The notes beneath the pieces were generated by a model, which was not told the origin of the DNA, made no database searches, and saw nothing but the letters and a program-made list of their open reading frames with translations. Below, piece after piece: positions 38,617 through 48,558 of a stretch of 64,000 nt of DNA. The first letter of the stretch is position 1, and every line of letters starts with the position of its first letter. Made by a program: the position numbers and the translations under genes. Source of the stretch: Gordonia gummivorans (GTDB lineage Bacteria > Actinomycetota > Actinomycetes > Mycobacteriales > Mycobacteriaceae). The stretch is taken from NCBI RefSeq assembly GCF_022513585.1, contig NZ_JAKWBF010000004.1, positions 1-64,000 of the forward strand, given 5' to 3'.

Positions 38617-39732
38617 ATGACCTATCAACCCGGGGGGTACGGGCAGCAGCCCGCGACCGGTCAAGACTATGGACAGCAGAGCGCTGCGGCGGGATATCCG
38701 CAGGCCACAGGGCAGTCGGGTGCCGCCGATCAGTCGGGTGCGCAGTCCTACGGGCAGCAGGGTTACGGCCAGCAGTCCTATGACCCGCAGTCCTATGGAC
38801 AGCAAGGCTACGACCCGCAGAGCTATGGGCAGCAGGCCTACGGTCAGCAGGGTTACGGCTACGCCCAGCGTCCGCCGAGCCAGGGACTGCCGGCCATCAC
38901 GCCGCTCATCGTGGCCGGGACCATCGGTCTGTTCGGCCTGGTGGTGCTGTTCTGCGGTTTCGCCACCGGTAGCAGCTACTCGAGCGAATACGTCGACGTG
39001 TCGTCGAAGGTCTGGGAGACCTACTTCGTCGTGCCGTATGCGCTGATCGTGACCGCAGGTTTCCTCGCGCTGCTGGCGCTGGTGCCCAAGCTCGACTTCC
39101 GGCCGGCGCCGCTGGTGGTTGCCCTGGCCTTGGCTGCGTCGTTCATCAGCGTCTTTCAGATCGCGACCAAGGAAGGTGAGACGGAGACCGGTGCCGGTGC
39201 GATCATCGTCATCGTCTTCTCGATCCTCATCGCGCTGATCGCCATCTTCTGGCTGGTCATCGAGGCCGGACTCATCAAGGTGGCGCCGGGTGCGACCGCT
39301 GCACCGGCTGCTGCCGCGACCGGCGCAACCGCGTACGGCACCGGCACAGCGGCACCGACCGCCGATGCGTCCGCGTACGGTGCAGCGACCGGTCAGGCCG
39401 ACGCCTCCGCCACGGCGCAGAGTGCCGCCCAGCCCGCGCCGTCCGATTCGGCGACCAGCGCGTACGGCTCGACGGCCGGCCAGACCGGCCAGCCCGGCTA
39501 CTCTCCGTCGGCGTACCCCGGTTACGGGTCGTCCTACGCCCAGCCCACCTATGGTTCCTACGGCCAGTCGCAGGCAGCGCCGGCCGGTGGATACTCGGCA
39601 GGGGAGGCGAGCGCCACTCCCGGCGCATCGGCATCCGAAGCCGGGGCGTCGGCGGCCGAGCCCGCCGGCCCCGCTGGCGACGAGCACTCGACCACGGTCT
39701 ACAAGCGTCCGGAACCCCCGCAGAGCAGCTGA
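38617..39732 (+). CDS. DUF5336 membrane protein (Rv0954-like)
   Basis: A 371-residue protein in three parts: a Gln/Gly/Tyr repeat region (residues 1-85, units such as SYGQQGY and SYDPQ), four hydrophobic segments (about 90-235, with [31 protein letters not shown] and [21 protein letters not shown] in pieces), and an Ala/Ser/Tyr-rich tail ([11 protein letters not shown]). Its homologue Rv0954 sits in the same place in M. tuberculosis and has been reported as a cell-division-complex member. The ATG at 38617 follows AGGAGC. It precedes perM, another division-linked gene, in the same direction. Confidence 0.9.
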   Translation: MTYQPGGYGQQPATGQDYGQQSAAAGYPQATGQSGAADQSGAQSYGQQGYGQQSYDPQSYGQQGYDPQSYGQQAYGQQGYGYAQRPPSQGLPAITPLIVAGTIGLFGLVVLFCGFATGSSYSSEYVDVSSKVWETYFVVPYALIVTAGFLALLALVPKLDFRPAPLVVALALAASFISVFQIATKEGETETGAGAIIVIVFSILIALIAIFWLVIEAGLIKVAPGATAAPAAAATGATAYGTGTAAPTADASAYGAATGQADASATAQSAAQPAPSDSATSAYGSTAGQTGQPGYSPSAYPGYGSSYAQPTYGSYGQSQAAPAGGYSAGEASATPGASASEAGASAAEPAGPAGDEHSTTVYKRPEPPQSS

Positions 39733-39745
39733 CCTCTACGACCGC

Positions 39746-39776
39746 CGCCCCATCTGGACACGCTCCGGGTGGGGCG
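39746..39776 (+). terminator. Probable stem-loop terminator after the DUF5336 gene
   Basis: CGCCCCATC (39746-39754) pairs with GGTGGGGCG (39768-39776), including one G-T pair, around a 13-nt loop. It starts 13 bp after the stop. The stem is short and there is no T-run, so confidence is limited. Confidence 0.45.
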
Positions 39777-39780
39777 TCGT

Positions 39781-39794
39781 CGTGTGATCACACG
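39781..39794. promoter_or_regulatory. 14-bp perfect palindrome upstream of perM
   Basis: CGTGTGATCACACG is an exact palindrome, 67 bp before the perM ATG. The half TGTGA recalls CRP-type half-sites, though the spacing (no central gap) does not match. It may be an operator for perM-purN transcription. Confidence 0.4.
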
Positions 39795-39861
39795 CTCTTC
39801 TCAGCAGGGGTGCGGCGCGTCTGTCGCTCGGGCGTCGACGATCGTGCGACGCTCGTAACCG

Positions 39862-41361
39862 ATGCCCACCTTCTCCCCGACGCAGACCACCGAGAACCTG
39901 GCGTCGCAGCTGCGCAGGCTGCGGCGATCCAATCGTGCCCAGCGGGTGGCCTCCGAAGGATCGGCGCGGGAACTGGTGCTGGTGGCGTTCGCGGTTCCCG
40001 CCGCGGCTCTCGTCGTGCTGGCGGTCGTGGTCCTCACCGTCCTGTTGATGGCCGGCAGTGGGCTGACCGGACTCGGCACCGCGGTCGCGTCGTGCTGGCT
40101 CGCGATTCACCAGGTGCCCGTCACGATCAGCGGTGTGACGATCGGGGTGCTGCCGCTGCTCCCGACCATCGTCGTGGCGGCTGCGACCGGCAGATTCGCC
40201 GCCGCGGCGGCCCGATCGCGCGACACCGTGTCCGAACTCCTCGCGGTGGTGGCGTCCGCGGTGGCCGGGCCCGTTCTGATCACCGCCATGTCGCTCGCGG
40301 TCGTCATGGACGGCACCACCGTCCTGCCGATCCAATCGCCCAACCCCTTGCTCGCCTTTGTGTACACCTTGCTCGTCCACGTGGCGGGTGCCGTGGGTGG
40401 TGTCGTCTGGTCGCGCCACGGCGACCTGACCGTCCGATGGGGCATCTCGACCACCGACCGACGCGGTATTCGCATGGGCTTCGCGGCAGTGCTGCTCCTA
40501 CTGGCCGTCGCCGGACTGCTGGTCACCGTGCGGTTGGTGATGCGGCACTCCACACTCGGTGAACTCATCGAGACCGGCAACGGATTCGACGGCTACGTCG
40601 GCCTGACGATGCTGTCGCTGATGTACCTGCCCAACCTGATGGTCGGCGCGCTCGCCGTGCTCGTCGGCTCCGACGCGCACGTCGGCACCGCCACCTTCGG
40701 TCTGTCCGCGGTGCACGGCGGTCCGGTACCGCCGCTGCCGGTGCTGGCTGCGCTGCCGGATCCGCCCGGTCTGGGACGTGCGGGACTCATCGGCTTTGTG
40801 GTGCCGCTCGCCATCGCCGGATTCGTCGCGTGGCGGTGCCGCGACCTCGACCCACGCGCCAACGTGCGGTCGGTCGGTGTCGCCGCGGCGGTCGCAGCGT
40901 CGATGGTCGCGGTGTTGACGTGGATGGCGGGTGGTCGGCTCGGAGAGTTCGGCGACGTCGGAATCAGTGTCACCTCGGCATGTGTGTACACGCTCGGCTG
41001 GATCATGGTGGTCGGCATGCTGACGGCCGCGGTGTACGGCGTGCTGCCGTCGACCAAGGCGGCGCGGTCGCGCGTCGTCGACGACGAGGATGCGCTGCCC
41101 GACTGGGACGACGACGGTTTCGACGACGACTACGTGATCGTCACCGACGCGGAACTCGACGGGGAGACCGACGAATTCGAGTACGACGACGAAGACGCCG
41201 AGTACGAGGACGCCGAATCCGACGACTTCGACGACTTCGACGAAGTCGAGGATGTGGACGACGAACCAGAGTCCGACGCACCCGTGAATCGTCTGGCCGA
41301 CGACGACTTCGACGACGACGAGGCCTACGACCTCTACTCGGCGCCCGACCAGCGACCCTGA
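39862..41361 (+). CDS. perM: PerM-like integral membrane protein (DUF6350)
   Basis: A 499-residue polytopic membrane protein with about 8-10 membrane segments in residues 35-395 and a highly acidic cytoplasmic tail (about 100 residues) made of Asp/Glu-rich blocks such as DDDGFDDDYVIV and DDFDDFDEVEDVDDEP. Position and family match Rv0955 (PerM) of M. tuberculosis, linked there to cell division, stability of FtsB and chronic infection. The N-terminus TTENLASQLRRLRRSNR is basic. It follows the DUF5336 gene and precedes purN, an order kept across mycolata. Confidence 0.9.
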   Translation: MPTFSPTQTTENLASQLRRLRRSNRAQRVASEGSARELVLVAFAVPAAALVVLAVVVLTVLLMAGSGLTGLGTAVASCWLAIHQVPVTISGVTIGVLPLLPTIVVAAATGRFAAAAARSRDTVSELLAVVASAVAGPVLITAMSLAVVMDGTTVLPIQSPNPLLAFVYTLLVHVAGAVGGVVWSRHGDLTVRWGISTTDRRGIRMGFAAVLLLLAVAGLLVTVRLVMRHSTLGELIETGNGFDGYVGLTMLSLMYLPNLMVGALAVLVGSDAHVGTATFGLSAVHGGPVPPLPVLAALPDPPGLGRAGLIGFVVPLAIAGFVAWRCRDLDPRANVRSVGVAAAVAASMVAVLTWMAGGRLGEFGDVGISVTSACVYTLGWIMVVGMLTAAVYGVLPSTKAARSRVVDDEDALPDWDDDGFDDDYVIVTDAELDGETDEFEYDDEDAEYEDAESDDFDDFDEVEDVDDEPESDAPVNRLADDDFDDDEAYDLYSAPDQRP

Positions 41362-41587
41362 CCCGGCGAGGTCGGTGCGCATGCGCTGACCTGGGCAAAC
41401 GTGGGGTTGCCGTGCCGAAAAATCTAGGGGAAGAACTTCTTCCCCGGGGTTCACAGTCTTCCGCCAGAAATTTCTGGGGGAGGACACCAAGGGTCGGGGA
41501 AGAAGTTTCCTCCCCTACTTTTGTCGGCGAGGTGTGCAGCCTACCCTGGCGCAGAGACGACCGTCCTCGGCGATTAGGCTCAGACGC
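41362..41587. other. 226-bp intergenic region with family-1 element
   Basis: No gene is present. Family-1 copy D occupies the centre. The promoter of purN, if separate from perM, would have to lie in or after the element. Confidence 0.5.
41418..41522 (+). repeat. Family-1 intergenic element (copy D)
   Basis: A 105-bp core that begins AAAAATCTAGGGGAAG and ends CTCCCCTACTTTT, so its ends are inverted repeats. Inside are GGGGAAGAACTTCTTCCCC (perfect stem), AGAAATTTCT and a right-hand stem. The upstream flank GCTGACCTGGGCAAACG is also shared with copies E and F. Confidence 0.85.
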
Positions 41588-42220
41588 GTGAGTTCCGGAC
41601 CCATCGCAGCACCGAACGGGCGTGTGCCGATCGTGGTGATGGCGTCGGGCACGGGGTCACTGCTCGAATCGTTGCTGGCCCGCACCGCCGATCCGGGCAG
41701 TGTGTTCGACGTCGTCGCAATCGTCGTCGACCGCGACTGCCGCGCGGCGCAGATTGCGGTCGAGAACCAGATCCCGCTCATCAGTTGCCGCCTCGCCGAT
41801 CACGCGGATCGGACTGCCTGGGACCAAGCACTCACCGAGGCCGTCGCCGCCACGGCTCCCGAGTGGGTGGTGACCGCGGGCTTCATGAAGATCCTTGGTC
41901 AGCGATTCCTGGCGCGCTTCGGCGGCCGTGTGGTCAACAGCCATCCCGCACTGCTGCCGTCGTTTCCCGGCGCCCATGGCGTTGCCGACGCATTGGCTTA
42001 CGGGGTCAAGGTGACCGGCGCGACCGTGCACCTGGTGGACGACGGCGTCGACACCGGACCCATCCTGGCCCAACACGTGATCGACGTCCTCCCCGACGAC
42101 GACGTCGACACCCTGCACGAACGAATAAAATCGGTCGAGCGTGTTCTGCTCGCCGACGTGGTGACGAGCGTTGTCACCCGAGGAGTAGTCATCGACGGAC
42201 GAAAGGCCCACATTCCGTGA
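41588..42220 (+). CDS. purN: Phosphoribosylglycinamide formyltransferase
   Basis: Transfers a formyl group from 10-formyltetrahydrofolate to GAR, the third step of purine synthesis. The 210 residues show the GART fold: [17 protein letters not shown] (phosphate loop), [28 protein letters not shown], the catalytic [15 protein letters not shown] with Asn and His, and [14 protein letters not shown] with the catalytic Asp. GTG start at 41588. Its stop overlaps the purH GTG by 4 nt. Rv0956 equivalent. Confidence 0.96.
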   Translation: MSSGPIAAPNGRVPIVVMASGTGSLLESLLARTADPGSVFDVVAIVVDRDCRAAQIAVENQIPLISCRLADHADRTAWDQALTEAVAATAPEWVVTAGFMKILGQRFLARFGGRVVNSHPALLPSFPGAHGVADALAYGVKVTGATVHLVDDGVDTGPILAQHVIDVLPDDDVDTLHERIKSVERVLLADVVTSVVTRGVVIDGRKAHIP

Positions 42221-43788
42221 ACGCGCAGCATCCCGACACCCGTCCCATCCGACGCGCACTGGTCAGCGTCTACGACAAGACCGGTCTGGTGGAGCTGGCG
42301 ACCGCGCTGCATGAGGCAGGGGTGGAAATCGTCTCGACGGGGTCGACCGCCAAAACCATTGCCGCGACCGGCATCCCCGTCGTCGAGGTGTCCGAGGTGA
42401 CCGGGTTCCCCGAATGCTTGGACGGCCGCGTGAAGACCTTGCACCCCAAGGTGCACGCCGGGTTGCTGGCCGACCTCCGCAAGGAGTCGCACATCACCCA
42501 GCTCGACGAATTGGGTGTCACCGCTTTCGATCTGCTGGTCGGCAACCTCTATCCGTTCACCGAGACCGTTGCCTCCGGTGCCGGCCCGGACGAGTGCATC
42601 GAACAGATCGACATCGGCGGACCGGCGATGGTCCGCAGCGCCGCCAAGAACCATCCGGTGGTGGCGGTGGTCGTCGATCCGGCCGACTACACGTCGCTCA
42701 CCGACGCGCTGAGCGCGGGCGGTTTCACACTCGCGCAGCGACAGGCATTGGCCGCCAAGGCCTTCCGTCACGTCGCCGACTACGACGTGGCGGTTGCGGA
42801 GTGGATGTCCACCGTCGTGTCGCCGGCGCAGGAGAGTCCGGAGTTCCCGGAGTGGACGGGTGCGACGTGGTCGCGATCGGCAGTGCTGCGCTATGGCGAG
42901 AACCCGCATCAGGCGGCCGCCCTCTACATCGACAACGCGGGCAGCGGGGGCCTTGCGACCGCAGAGCAGTTGCACGGCAAGGAGATGAGCTACAACAACT
43001 ACACCGACTCCGACGCCGCGTGGCGCAGCGCGCACGACTTCGACGCGCCGGCCGTCGCGATCATCAAGCACGCCAACCCCTGTGGCATCGCCGTCGGCGC
43101 CGACATCGCCGAGGCGCACCGCAAGGCGCACGCGTGTGATCCGGTGAGCGCCTACGGCGGTGTGATTGCTGCCAACCGCGAGATCACCGTCGAGATGGCC
43201 GAGCAGGTGGCCGAGATCTTCACCGAGGTGATCATCGCCCCGGGCTTCGCCGACGGTGCACTGTCGGTGTTGACCCGCAAGAAGAACATTCGCGTCCTCG
43301 TCGCGCAGGCCCCGACCGATGGGGGCCTCGAGACCAAGCCGGTGTCGGGCGGACTGCTCGTGCAGCAGCGCGACGTCCTCGACGCCGATGGCGACAACCC
43401 GGCCAACTGGACTCTCGCGGCCGGTGACCCGGTCGATGCGGCGACGCTGGCCGATCTCGAATTTGCTTGGCGTGCATGCCGTTCGGTGAAGTCCAACGCG
43501 ATCTTGCTGGCCAAGGACGGCGCGTCGGTGGGCGTGGGAATGGGGCAGGTGAATCGCGTCGACTCCGCGCATCTCGCAGTCAAACGTGCGGGCGACCGTG
43601 CTGAGGGAAGCGTTGGGGCGTCGGATGCGTTCTTCCCCTTCCCCGACGGATTGCAGGTTCTGTTGGCCGCCGGTGTGAATGCGGTTGTGCAGCCCGGCGG
43701 GTCGATCCGCGACAACGAGGTCATCGCGGCGGCGACCGACGCCGGGGCGACGCTGTATCTCACCGGGGCACGGCATTTCGCTCACTGA
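42217..43788 (+). CDS. purH: Bifunctional AICAR formyltransferase/IMP cyclohydrolase
   Basis: Performs the last two steps to IMP. The 523 residues start [20 protein letters not shown] with the cyclohydrolase part ([43 protein letters not shown]), then the transformylase part ([59 protein letters not shown], ending FPFPDG and QPGGSIRD). GTG start coupled to purN. Rv0957 equivalent. Confidence 0.97.
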   Translation: MNAQHPDTRPIRRALVSVYDKTGLVELATALHEAGVEIVSTGSTAKTIAATGIPVVEVSEVTGFPECLDGRVKTLHPKVHAGLLADLRKESHITQLDELGVTAFDLLVGNLYPFTETVASGAGPDECIEQIDIGGPAMVRSAAKNHPVVAVVVDPADYTSLTDALSAGGFTLAQRQALAAKAFRHVADYDVAVAEWMSTVVSPAQESPEFPEWTGATWSRSAVLRYGENPHQAAALYIDNAGSGGLATAEQLHGKEMSYNNYTDSDAAWRSAHDFDAPAVAIIKHANPCGIAVGADIAEAHRKAHACDPVSAYGGVIAANREITVEMAEQVAEIFTEVIIAPGFADGALSVLTRKKNIRVLVAQAPTDGGLETKPVSGGLLVQQRDVLDADGDNPANWTLAAGDPVDAATLADLEFAWRACRSVKSNAILLAKDGASVGVGMGQVNRVDSAHLAVKRAGDRAEGSVGASDAFFPFPDGLQVLLAAGVNAVVQPGGSIRDNEVIAAATDAGATLYLTGARHFAH

Positions 43789-44518
43789 TCTCGCGCTGCT
43801 GGTCGTCGCCGGGTTCGGCGCCGGCCTGATCGGCTACATCACCGGGCTCGCCTCGGTGGTCAGTTATCCGGCGCTCTTGGCGGTCGGCCTCACCCCGATC
43901 GCCGCGAACGTGACCAACACTGTTGCTTTGGTCGCGGTCGGTGTGGGCAGCACCGCCCAGTCCGGTCGTGCCCTGCTCGACGGCGATCGTCGTCAACTCG
44001 TCGGCGGTGCCATCGCGTCGCTGATCGGTGGTGTGGTGGGCGCGGTCTTGCTGTTGGTGACTCCGGCAGGTGCTTTCGAGGCGGTCGTGCCGTACCTGGT
44101 GGCGATCGCCGCCCTCGCGCTGCTCGTGCAGCCGACACTTCGACGCCTGGCCACCAGCCATGCCGAGCGGCCGTCGGTGTTCCTGTTGGGCGTCACCGTG
44201 ATCGGGATCTACGGCGGGTACTTCGGTGCGGGGGCGGGCATCATGATCCTCGCTCTGCTCCTGGTGGTCACCAGCGAACCGCTGTGGCGCGCAGCGCTGT
44301 CGAAATCGTTGTTTCTCGGCATCGCCAACACCGTGGCCGCGATCGGGTTCATGATCTTCGGCCCGGTCCACTGGTGGGCAGCGCTGGCCATGGCGGTGGG
44401 TTGCCTGGCCGGCGGCTGGTGTGGTCCGCCGGTGGTCAAACGACTGCCCGCCGGGCCCCTCCGGATTGCGGTGGGGCTCGGCGGGCTCGGTCTCGCGGTG
44501 TGGCTGGCCCTGCGCTGA
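43679..44518 (+). CDS. TauE/SafE-family membrane permease
   Basis: A sulfite/organosulfur exporter-like permease with about seven to eight membrane segments; the family includes TauE and SafE. Typical features are [25 protein letters not shown] at the start, [15 protein letters not shown] and [22 protein letters not shown] in the second half. The first TM starts right after the purH stop and no ATG/GTG exists there: the annotated ATG 43679 lies 110 nt inside purH, TTG 43685 nearly so, and a rare ATT is possible, so the start is uncertain. It lies at the edge of the sulfur cluster and may belong to it. Confidence 0.8.
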   Translation: MRLCSPAGRSATTRSSRRRPTPGRRCISPGHGISLTDLALLVVAGFGAGLIGYITGLASVVSYPALLAVGLTPIAANVTNTVALVAVGVGSTAQSGRALLDGDRRQLVGGAIASLIGGVVGAVLLLVTPAGAFEAVVPYLVAIAALALLVQPTLRRLATSHAERPSVFLLGVTVIGIYGGYFGAGAGIMILALLLVVTSEPLWRAALSKSLFLGIANTVAAIGFMIFGPVHWWAALAMAVGCLAGGWCGPPVVKRLPAGPLRIAVGLGGLGLAVWLALR

Positions 44519-44525
44519 GAACAGT

Positions 44526-45599
44526 TCAGCGCTGCGGGGGAATGGGATTGCCGTTCTCGTCCGAGCCTGGGGGATAGGTGCCGTTCGCGTACGGGTTGAA
44601 ACCGTTGGTGAACAGAGTCGCGACGTCGAGGCCTGGTTCGATCTGCCCGATCCGAACGCCCTCGTCGACCCAAACCTTGAACTCCTTCGGATCGATCACC
44701 CCGCCGGGCACCGGGATTCCCGCACTCTTCCACTGTGCGACGAACTTTGTGTTCTCGTTACGCCCACGCTTGTTGATGATCTCGGTGAGCTTGGCGACCA
44801 CCTCCTCGCGAGGATGAAGCTGCGCCCACCGGACGGCTCGAGCGTAGCCCTGCACGAAATCGACGACAGCATCCTTGTTCTGTTCGATGAAGTCCTTGCG
44901 GAGGACGGTGGTCGAAATGGCCAGCGATCCGATGAGATCGGTGTCGCGGAACAGTTCGTGCAGCCCGCCTGCCTGCACTGCCACATCCTTGAAGATGGTG
45001 CCGAGATTGCCGATGTCGATCTGGCCGGAGCGCAGCGCCTGCTCGGTGTTGATGGGTGGCACCACGGTGAGGCCGACCTGCCGAATCTCGCCATCCGACA
45101 GCCCGTTTCGATGAAGCCAGGCGTTGATGACGTACTCGTGATAGGCGCCGAGGGTGTTGATCCCGACCTTCTTGCCGATGAAATCGCGAGGCGCCTTGAT
45201 ACCGCTGCCTTCCAGCGAGTAGTAGCCGGAGAACGTCTGCTGGTCGGAGCCCACATCCGAGATGACCGCGGTGATAGGTGAACCCGCCTGTTGGAGTTTG
45301 GCCACCGACCCGTTGAATGCGGCACCCACGTCGACCTGGTTGGTGGCGACGGACTGGATATCCTGCGGCCCACTCGTCGTGTCGCCGACCCACTTCAGTT
45401 TGATCTTGCTGAAATACCCCAGCGCGTCGGCCAATTCGTACCATCGAACCGCCGACGTCTGTCCCTGATACCGGATGACCACCTTGCCATCCTCGACCTG
45501 TGTCGCGTTGGGCGAGCAGGCGGTGACGACAGCCGCCGCCAAGGCGACGAGAGCGAGGAGGAACGCAGTTGCGCGGCGTGGACGCCAGGTGCGAGTCAT
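44526..45599 (-). CDS. Sulfonate ABC transporter, substrate-binding lipoprotein
   Basis: A 357-residue extracytoplasmic solute-binding lipoprotein of the SsuA/TauA/NrtA type. Signal peptide with lipobox VTAC (cysteine at about residue 28), then VVIRYQGQTSAVRWYELADALGYFSKIKLKW in pieces, typical PQDIQSVATNQVDVGAAFNGS and LGAYHEYVINAWL. The C-terminus is Pro/Asn-rich. The ATG at 45599 follows AGGAGA. It is 26 bp downstream of a TauD gene on the same strand, so last gene of a three-gene operon; the ATPase and permease lie on the opposite strand. Substrate: aliphatic sulfonate or sulfate ester, inferred. Confidence 0.88.
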   Translation of the reverse strand: MTRTWRPRRATAFLLALVALAAAVVTACSPNATQVEDGKVVIRYQGQTSAVRWYELADALGYFSKIKLKWVGDTTSGPQDIQSVATNQVDVGAAFNGSVAKLQQAGSPITAVISDVGSDQQTFSGYYSLEGSGIKAPRDFIGKKVGINTLGAYHEYVINAWLHRNGLSDGEIRQVGLTVVPPINTEQALRSGQIDIGNLGTIFKDVAVQAGGLHELFRDTDLIGSLAISTTVLRKDFIEQNKDAVVDFVQGYARAVRWAQLHPREEVVAKLTEIINKRGRNENTKFVAQWKSAGIPVPGGVIDPKEFKVWVDEGVRIGQIEPGLDVATLFTNGFNPYANGTYPPGSDENGNPIPPQR

Positions 45600-45624
45600 G
45601 TTCGTATCTCCTGTCTCTGCCCGG

Positions 45625-46563
45625 TCAGTCACGCGCCACGAAGCGATCACCGGATACGGCCACCGATGGGCTGCCGTCGGGGCCAACGGGGACGTCACCC
45701 TCGATGGTTGTCCGGAACAGGGTCCGTCGAACGTCGAGGTGGTTGATGTCGCTGGGTGCCAGGTGTGCCGTGGCTCGGTTGTCCCAGACCGCGACACTGC
45801 CCGCACGCCAACGGAATCGAACCGTGTAGGCGGGGTTGGTCACCTCGTCGAACAGCAGATCGAGCAGGGCGTCGCTCTGGCGGCGCGAGTAGCCGATGAT
45901 GCGGCTGGTGAACCCGGGTGTCACGAACAGGATCTTCTCCCCGGTCCGCGGATGGACCCGCACCACCGGGTGCTCGGCGACCAGCGGTGCGGAGGCCACC
46001 TTGCGCCCGTACTCGCTGGCGTCGGTGAACACCGGTTTGCGTCCTCCGAACCGATGTTCGGCGCGCAGTCCGTCGACGAGTTCCTTCAGCGACTCCGGCA
46101 GCCCCGCATATGCGGCAGCCAGATTCGTCCAACTGGTGTCGCCGCCACGCTCCGGTGCGACGTCGGCGCGCAGGATGGTCACCGCCGGTGGATTCACGAG
46201 CGGGGTGACATCGGTGTGCCATTCGCTGGTGTAGCTTGCGGCCTTGACCCCGAATTTGCGTTCGTACTCGCGGTTGTCGACGGTGAGGATCTGCGGGAAC
46301 TCGGTGGGGGCGTCGTCGTCATAGGGGTGCGAGTCGGTCACCGCCCCGAAGATGCGCGAAAACGCGATCTGCGCAGCGTGATCGAGGTCGTGCTGATCCC
46401 GGAAGAACAGCACCTTGTGTGCGTGCAGTGCCGCGACGAGCGCGTCGGCGGTCTGCGGTGGCAGCTCGCGCGACAGGTCGATGCCGTCAACGTAGGCGCC
46501 GATGTTGCCTGCTGCGCGGTGCAATTCGAGATCGATGATGGTCGTGTCGTCTGTGATGGTCAT
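45625..46563 (-). CDS. TauD/TfdA-family 2-oxoglutarate dioxygenase (first)
   Basis: A 312-residue Fe(II)/2-oxoglutarate oxygenase that releases sulfite or sulfate from organosulfur compounds in this family. Iron ligands are visible: HTD at 116-118 in SEWHTDVT and H267 in DNRATAHLAP; the 2-oxoglutarate arginine is in RTLFRTTIEG. HKVLFFRDQ and ILRADVAPERGGDTSWTNL are family-typical. It is followed 25 bp later by the binding-protein gene and preceded by a similar dioxygenase (44 bp), so the pair may be a duplication. Substrates could be taurine, other alkylsulfonates or alkyl sulfates (AtsK-like). Confidence 0.9.
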   Translation of the reverse strand: MTITDDTTIIDLELHRAAGNIGAYVDGIDLSRELPPQTADALVAALHAHKVLFFRDQHDLDHAAQIAFSRIFGAVTDSHPYDDDAPTEFPQILTVDNREYERKFGVKAASYTSEWHTDVTPLVNPPAVTILRADVAPERGGDTSWTNLAAAYAGLPESLKELVDGLRAEHRFGGRKPVFTDASEYGRKVASAPLVAEHPVVRVHPRTGEKILFVTPGFTSRIIGYSRRQSDALLDLLFDEVTNPAYTVRFRWRAGSVAVWDNRATAHLAPSDINHLDVRRTLFRTTIEGDVPVGPDGSPSVAVSGDRFVARD

Positions 46564-46607
46564 GGTTGTCCGTTCGTGTTCGATGATGGGTTGGCAGGTA
46601 AGAAAAC

Positions 46608-47561
46608 TCAGCGACGCGTCGACAAGAAGGGTTCGCCCGAGACGGAATTCGACTTTCGCCCATCGACTCCCACGGGTATGTCGCCCTCGACGGTGGTGCG
46701 ATGCAACACCCGCACCACGTCGAGATGCCCGAGGTCGGTGGGGGCGAGGTGAATGGTCGCGCGGTTGTCCCACACGCCGACACTGTCGGGCGTCCAGGCG
46801 ATCCGGACGGTGTAGGCGGGATTGGTGACCTCGTCGAACAGCAGGTCGAGGATGCGGTCGCTGCGCCGAGCGCTCAGTCCCACTATGCGGCTGGTGAATC
46901 CGGGGTTGACGTAGAGCAGTTTGCGGCCGGTCACCGGATGCACACGCACCACGGGGTGCTCGCTGATGATCGGTTTGTCCCGGGTGAGGCTCTCCGATTC
47001 CGATCCGTCGCTCCACTGGGGTGCCCGCCCGCCGAAACGGTTCTCGGCGTTGAGCCCTTCCAGGAATCGCTGCAGCGACGCAGGCAGATTGTCGTATGCG
47101 GCAGCGAGGTCGGCCCAGGTGGTGTCGCCACCGAACTCGGGTACCAGTTCCGCACGCAGGACTGTCACCGCCGGCGGATTGACCAGCGCGGTCACATCCT
47201 GGTGCCAGAAGCTGGCATAGCTGTACTGGCGCCCGCCCGCACGGCTCGCGTACGTCCGCGAGTCGACCTCGAGGATCTCCGGAAACCCGGCCGGCGACTT
47301 GTCGGTGTAGCCGAGCGGATGCGCACCGGTCACCGGGCCGTAGTACTCGGTGAAGCGGATCTGCTGGTCGTGATCGAGCCGTTGGTCGCGGAAGAACAGC
47401 ACCTTGTGCTCGAAGAGTGCGTCCCGCAGCGCATCACCCACCTGGGCGGTGATGTCGTCCTTCAGGTCGATCCCGGATACCTCCGCTCCGAGGTAACCCG
47501 CGATGGGTTCGACGGTGAGCTGTGCGGTATCCGTCTGGCGGTTCTCGATGACTGAGGTCAT
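46608..47561 (-). CDS. TauD/TfdA-family 2-oxoglutarate dioxygenase (second)
   Basis: A 317-residue dioxygenase closely similar to the preceding one, with the iron site HQD (120-122, in FWHQDVT) and H271 in DNRATIHLAP, and the arginine in RVLHRTTVEG. HKVLFFRDQ and the ending GVDGRKSNSVSGEPFL match the neighbour. The ATG at 47561 follows AGGAG with 10-nt spacing. It is first in the minus-strand operon and is divergent from the IclR regulator gene, whose operator candidate lies between. Differences around residues 80-110 suggest another substrate. Confidence 0.9.
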   Translation of the reverse strand: MTSVIENRQTDTAQLTVEPIAGYLGAEVSGIDLKDDITAQVGDALRDALFEHKVLFFRDQRLDHDQQIRFTEYYGPVTGAHPLGYTDKSPAGFPEILEVDSRTYASRAGGRQYSYASFWHQDVTALVNPPAVTVLRAELVPEFGGDTTWADLAAAYDNLPASLQRFLEGLNAENRFGGRAPQWSDGSESESLTRDKPIISEHPVVRVHPVTGRKLLYVNPGFTSRIVGLSARRSDRILDLLFDEVTNPAYTVRIAWTPDSVGVWDNRATIHLAPTDLGHLDVVRVLHRTTVEGDIPVGVDGRKSNSVSGEPFLSTRR

Positions 47562-47654
47562 GGTTGTTGTCTCCTGATCGGTGAGCCGTATCGGCGGTCT
47601 GGACTGCCGTTCTTCTCGACTATCGATCGGCGCCACACGGGCGCAAGGAGGGCA

Positions 47655-47667
47655 TCCACATTGTGGA
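47655..47667. promoter_or_regulatory. Candidate IclR operator between the divergent sulfur operons
   Basis: TCCACA-T-TGTGGA is an exact 13-bp palindrome in the 243-bp region between the second TauD gene and the regulator gene. IclR-family regulators commonly bind short palindromes of about this length near their own gene. It lies 94 bp before the TauD start and 138 bp before the regulator start. Confidence 0.5.
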
Positions 47668-47804
47668 AACGAACGGCGATTCTCGGGCCAATCGGGTCGG
47701 AAAAGTTCACCCTGCACACAAGGATTCACCCGCATCGGTCTGTGGGTGAGCATTGGACGCGACAGCTCACCGCTGAGTGCCCACCGGTCGAGAAGGAGGC
47801 CATC

Positions 47805-48557
47805 ATGGATCTGAACCAGAAGGCCCGCACCGGATCTCAGTCGGTCGAGCGGGCGATTGCCGTGCTCTTCGCCTTCGACGGTGAGGACGCGGCAATGTCG
47901 CTCACCGATGTGGCCGATCGGGTCGGTCTGCCCGTGAGCACCACTCATCGCATCGTCGGAGCTCTGGTCAAGGGTCGTCTGCTCGATCGGGGGGCTGACG
48001 GCAACTATGTGATCGGGCCCGGCATCGTCGACCTGGCCGCACGCGCATTGCCGGAACTCGATCACAGTGCGGCAGCTCCGCATCTGCATCAACTGGCGGC
48101 CGAGATCGGCATCACCGCGAGCCTGGGCATGGAGGTGAAAGGCGAAGCCGTGACGGTCTACTCGGCGCATCCGCCGATTCGGTGGTGCAACCAGCAGATC
48201 CCGGAACCGAGAACGGCGTTGGACACCAGCGCGATGGGGCAGGCGATCGTTGCCTTCCATGCCGGCGGTCGTCGGCCCGCACTGCGACGCGGCGCCGCGT
48301 CGTCCGACGTTCGCCGGCGGGGCTATTCGATGGCCACCACCGCATCGGGGGTGACCGCGGTGGCCGTACCGGTGTTCGACGGCGCTGGCCGGGTATGCGC
48401 GTCGATCGGCGTGCAGGCGCGCAGCGCACGGCTCAACCGGGAGTTGATCGGCCGGGTCGTACCGGTGATGAGGTACACGGCTCGCGCCTTGACGCCGGTG
48501 CTGGCGTCGGCCGATTCCGGCAGGACACAGATGGAACAAATACCGGGGGTGAGATGA
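47805..48557 (+). CDS. IclR-family transcriptional regulator
   Basis: A 250-residue regulator with an N-terminal winged helix (SQSVERAIAVLFAFDGEDAA, then LTDVADRVGLPVSTTHRIVGALVKGRLLDR) and a C-terminal effector-binding domain (SLGMEVKGEAVTVYS, TALDTSAMGQAIVAF, GYSMATTASGVTAVAVPVFD). Compared with the usual 250-260 residues it is complete. The ATG at 47805 follows AGGAGG. It is the first gene of the operon with the ABC ATPase and permease genes and divergent from the dioxygenase operon, so it likely controls both in response to an organosulfur effector or sulfate status. Confidence 0.9.
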   Translation: MDLNQKARTGSQSVERAIAVLFAFDGEDAAMSLTDVADRVGLPVSTTHRIVGALVKGRLLDRGADGNYVIGPGIVDLAARALPELDHSAAAPHLHQLAAEIGITASLGMEVKGEAVTVYSAHPPIRWCNQQIPEPRTALDTSAMGQAIVAFHAGGRRPALRRGAASSDVRRRGYSMATTASGVTAVAVPVFDGAGRVCASIGVQARSARLNRELIGRVVPVMRYTARALTPVLASADSGRTQMEQIPGVR

Positions 48558-48558
48558 C

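Noticed and set aside
47562-47640. Cysteine-containing mini frame (MPSLRPCGADR) upstream of the second TauD gene
   Set aside because: It has one cysteine codon, no ribosome site and overlaps the candidate regulator region; not above chance.
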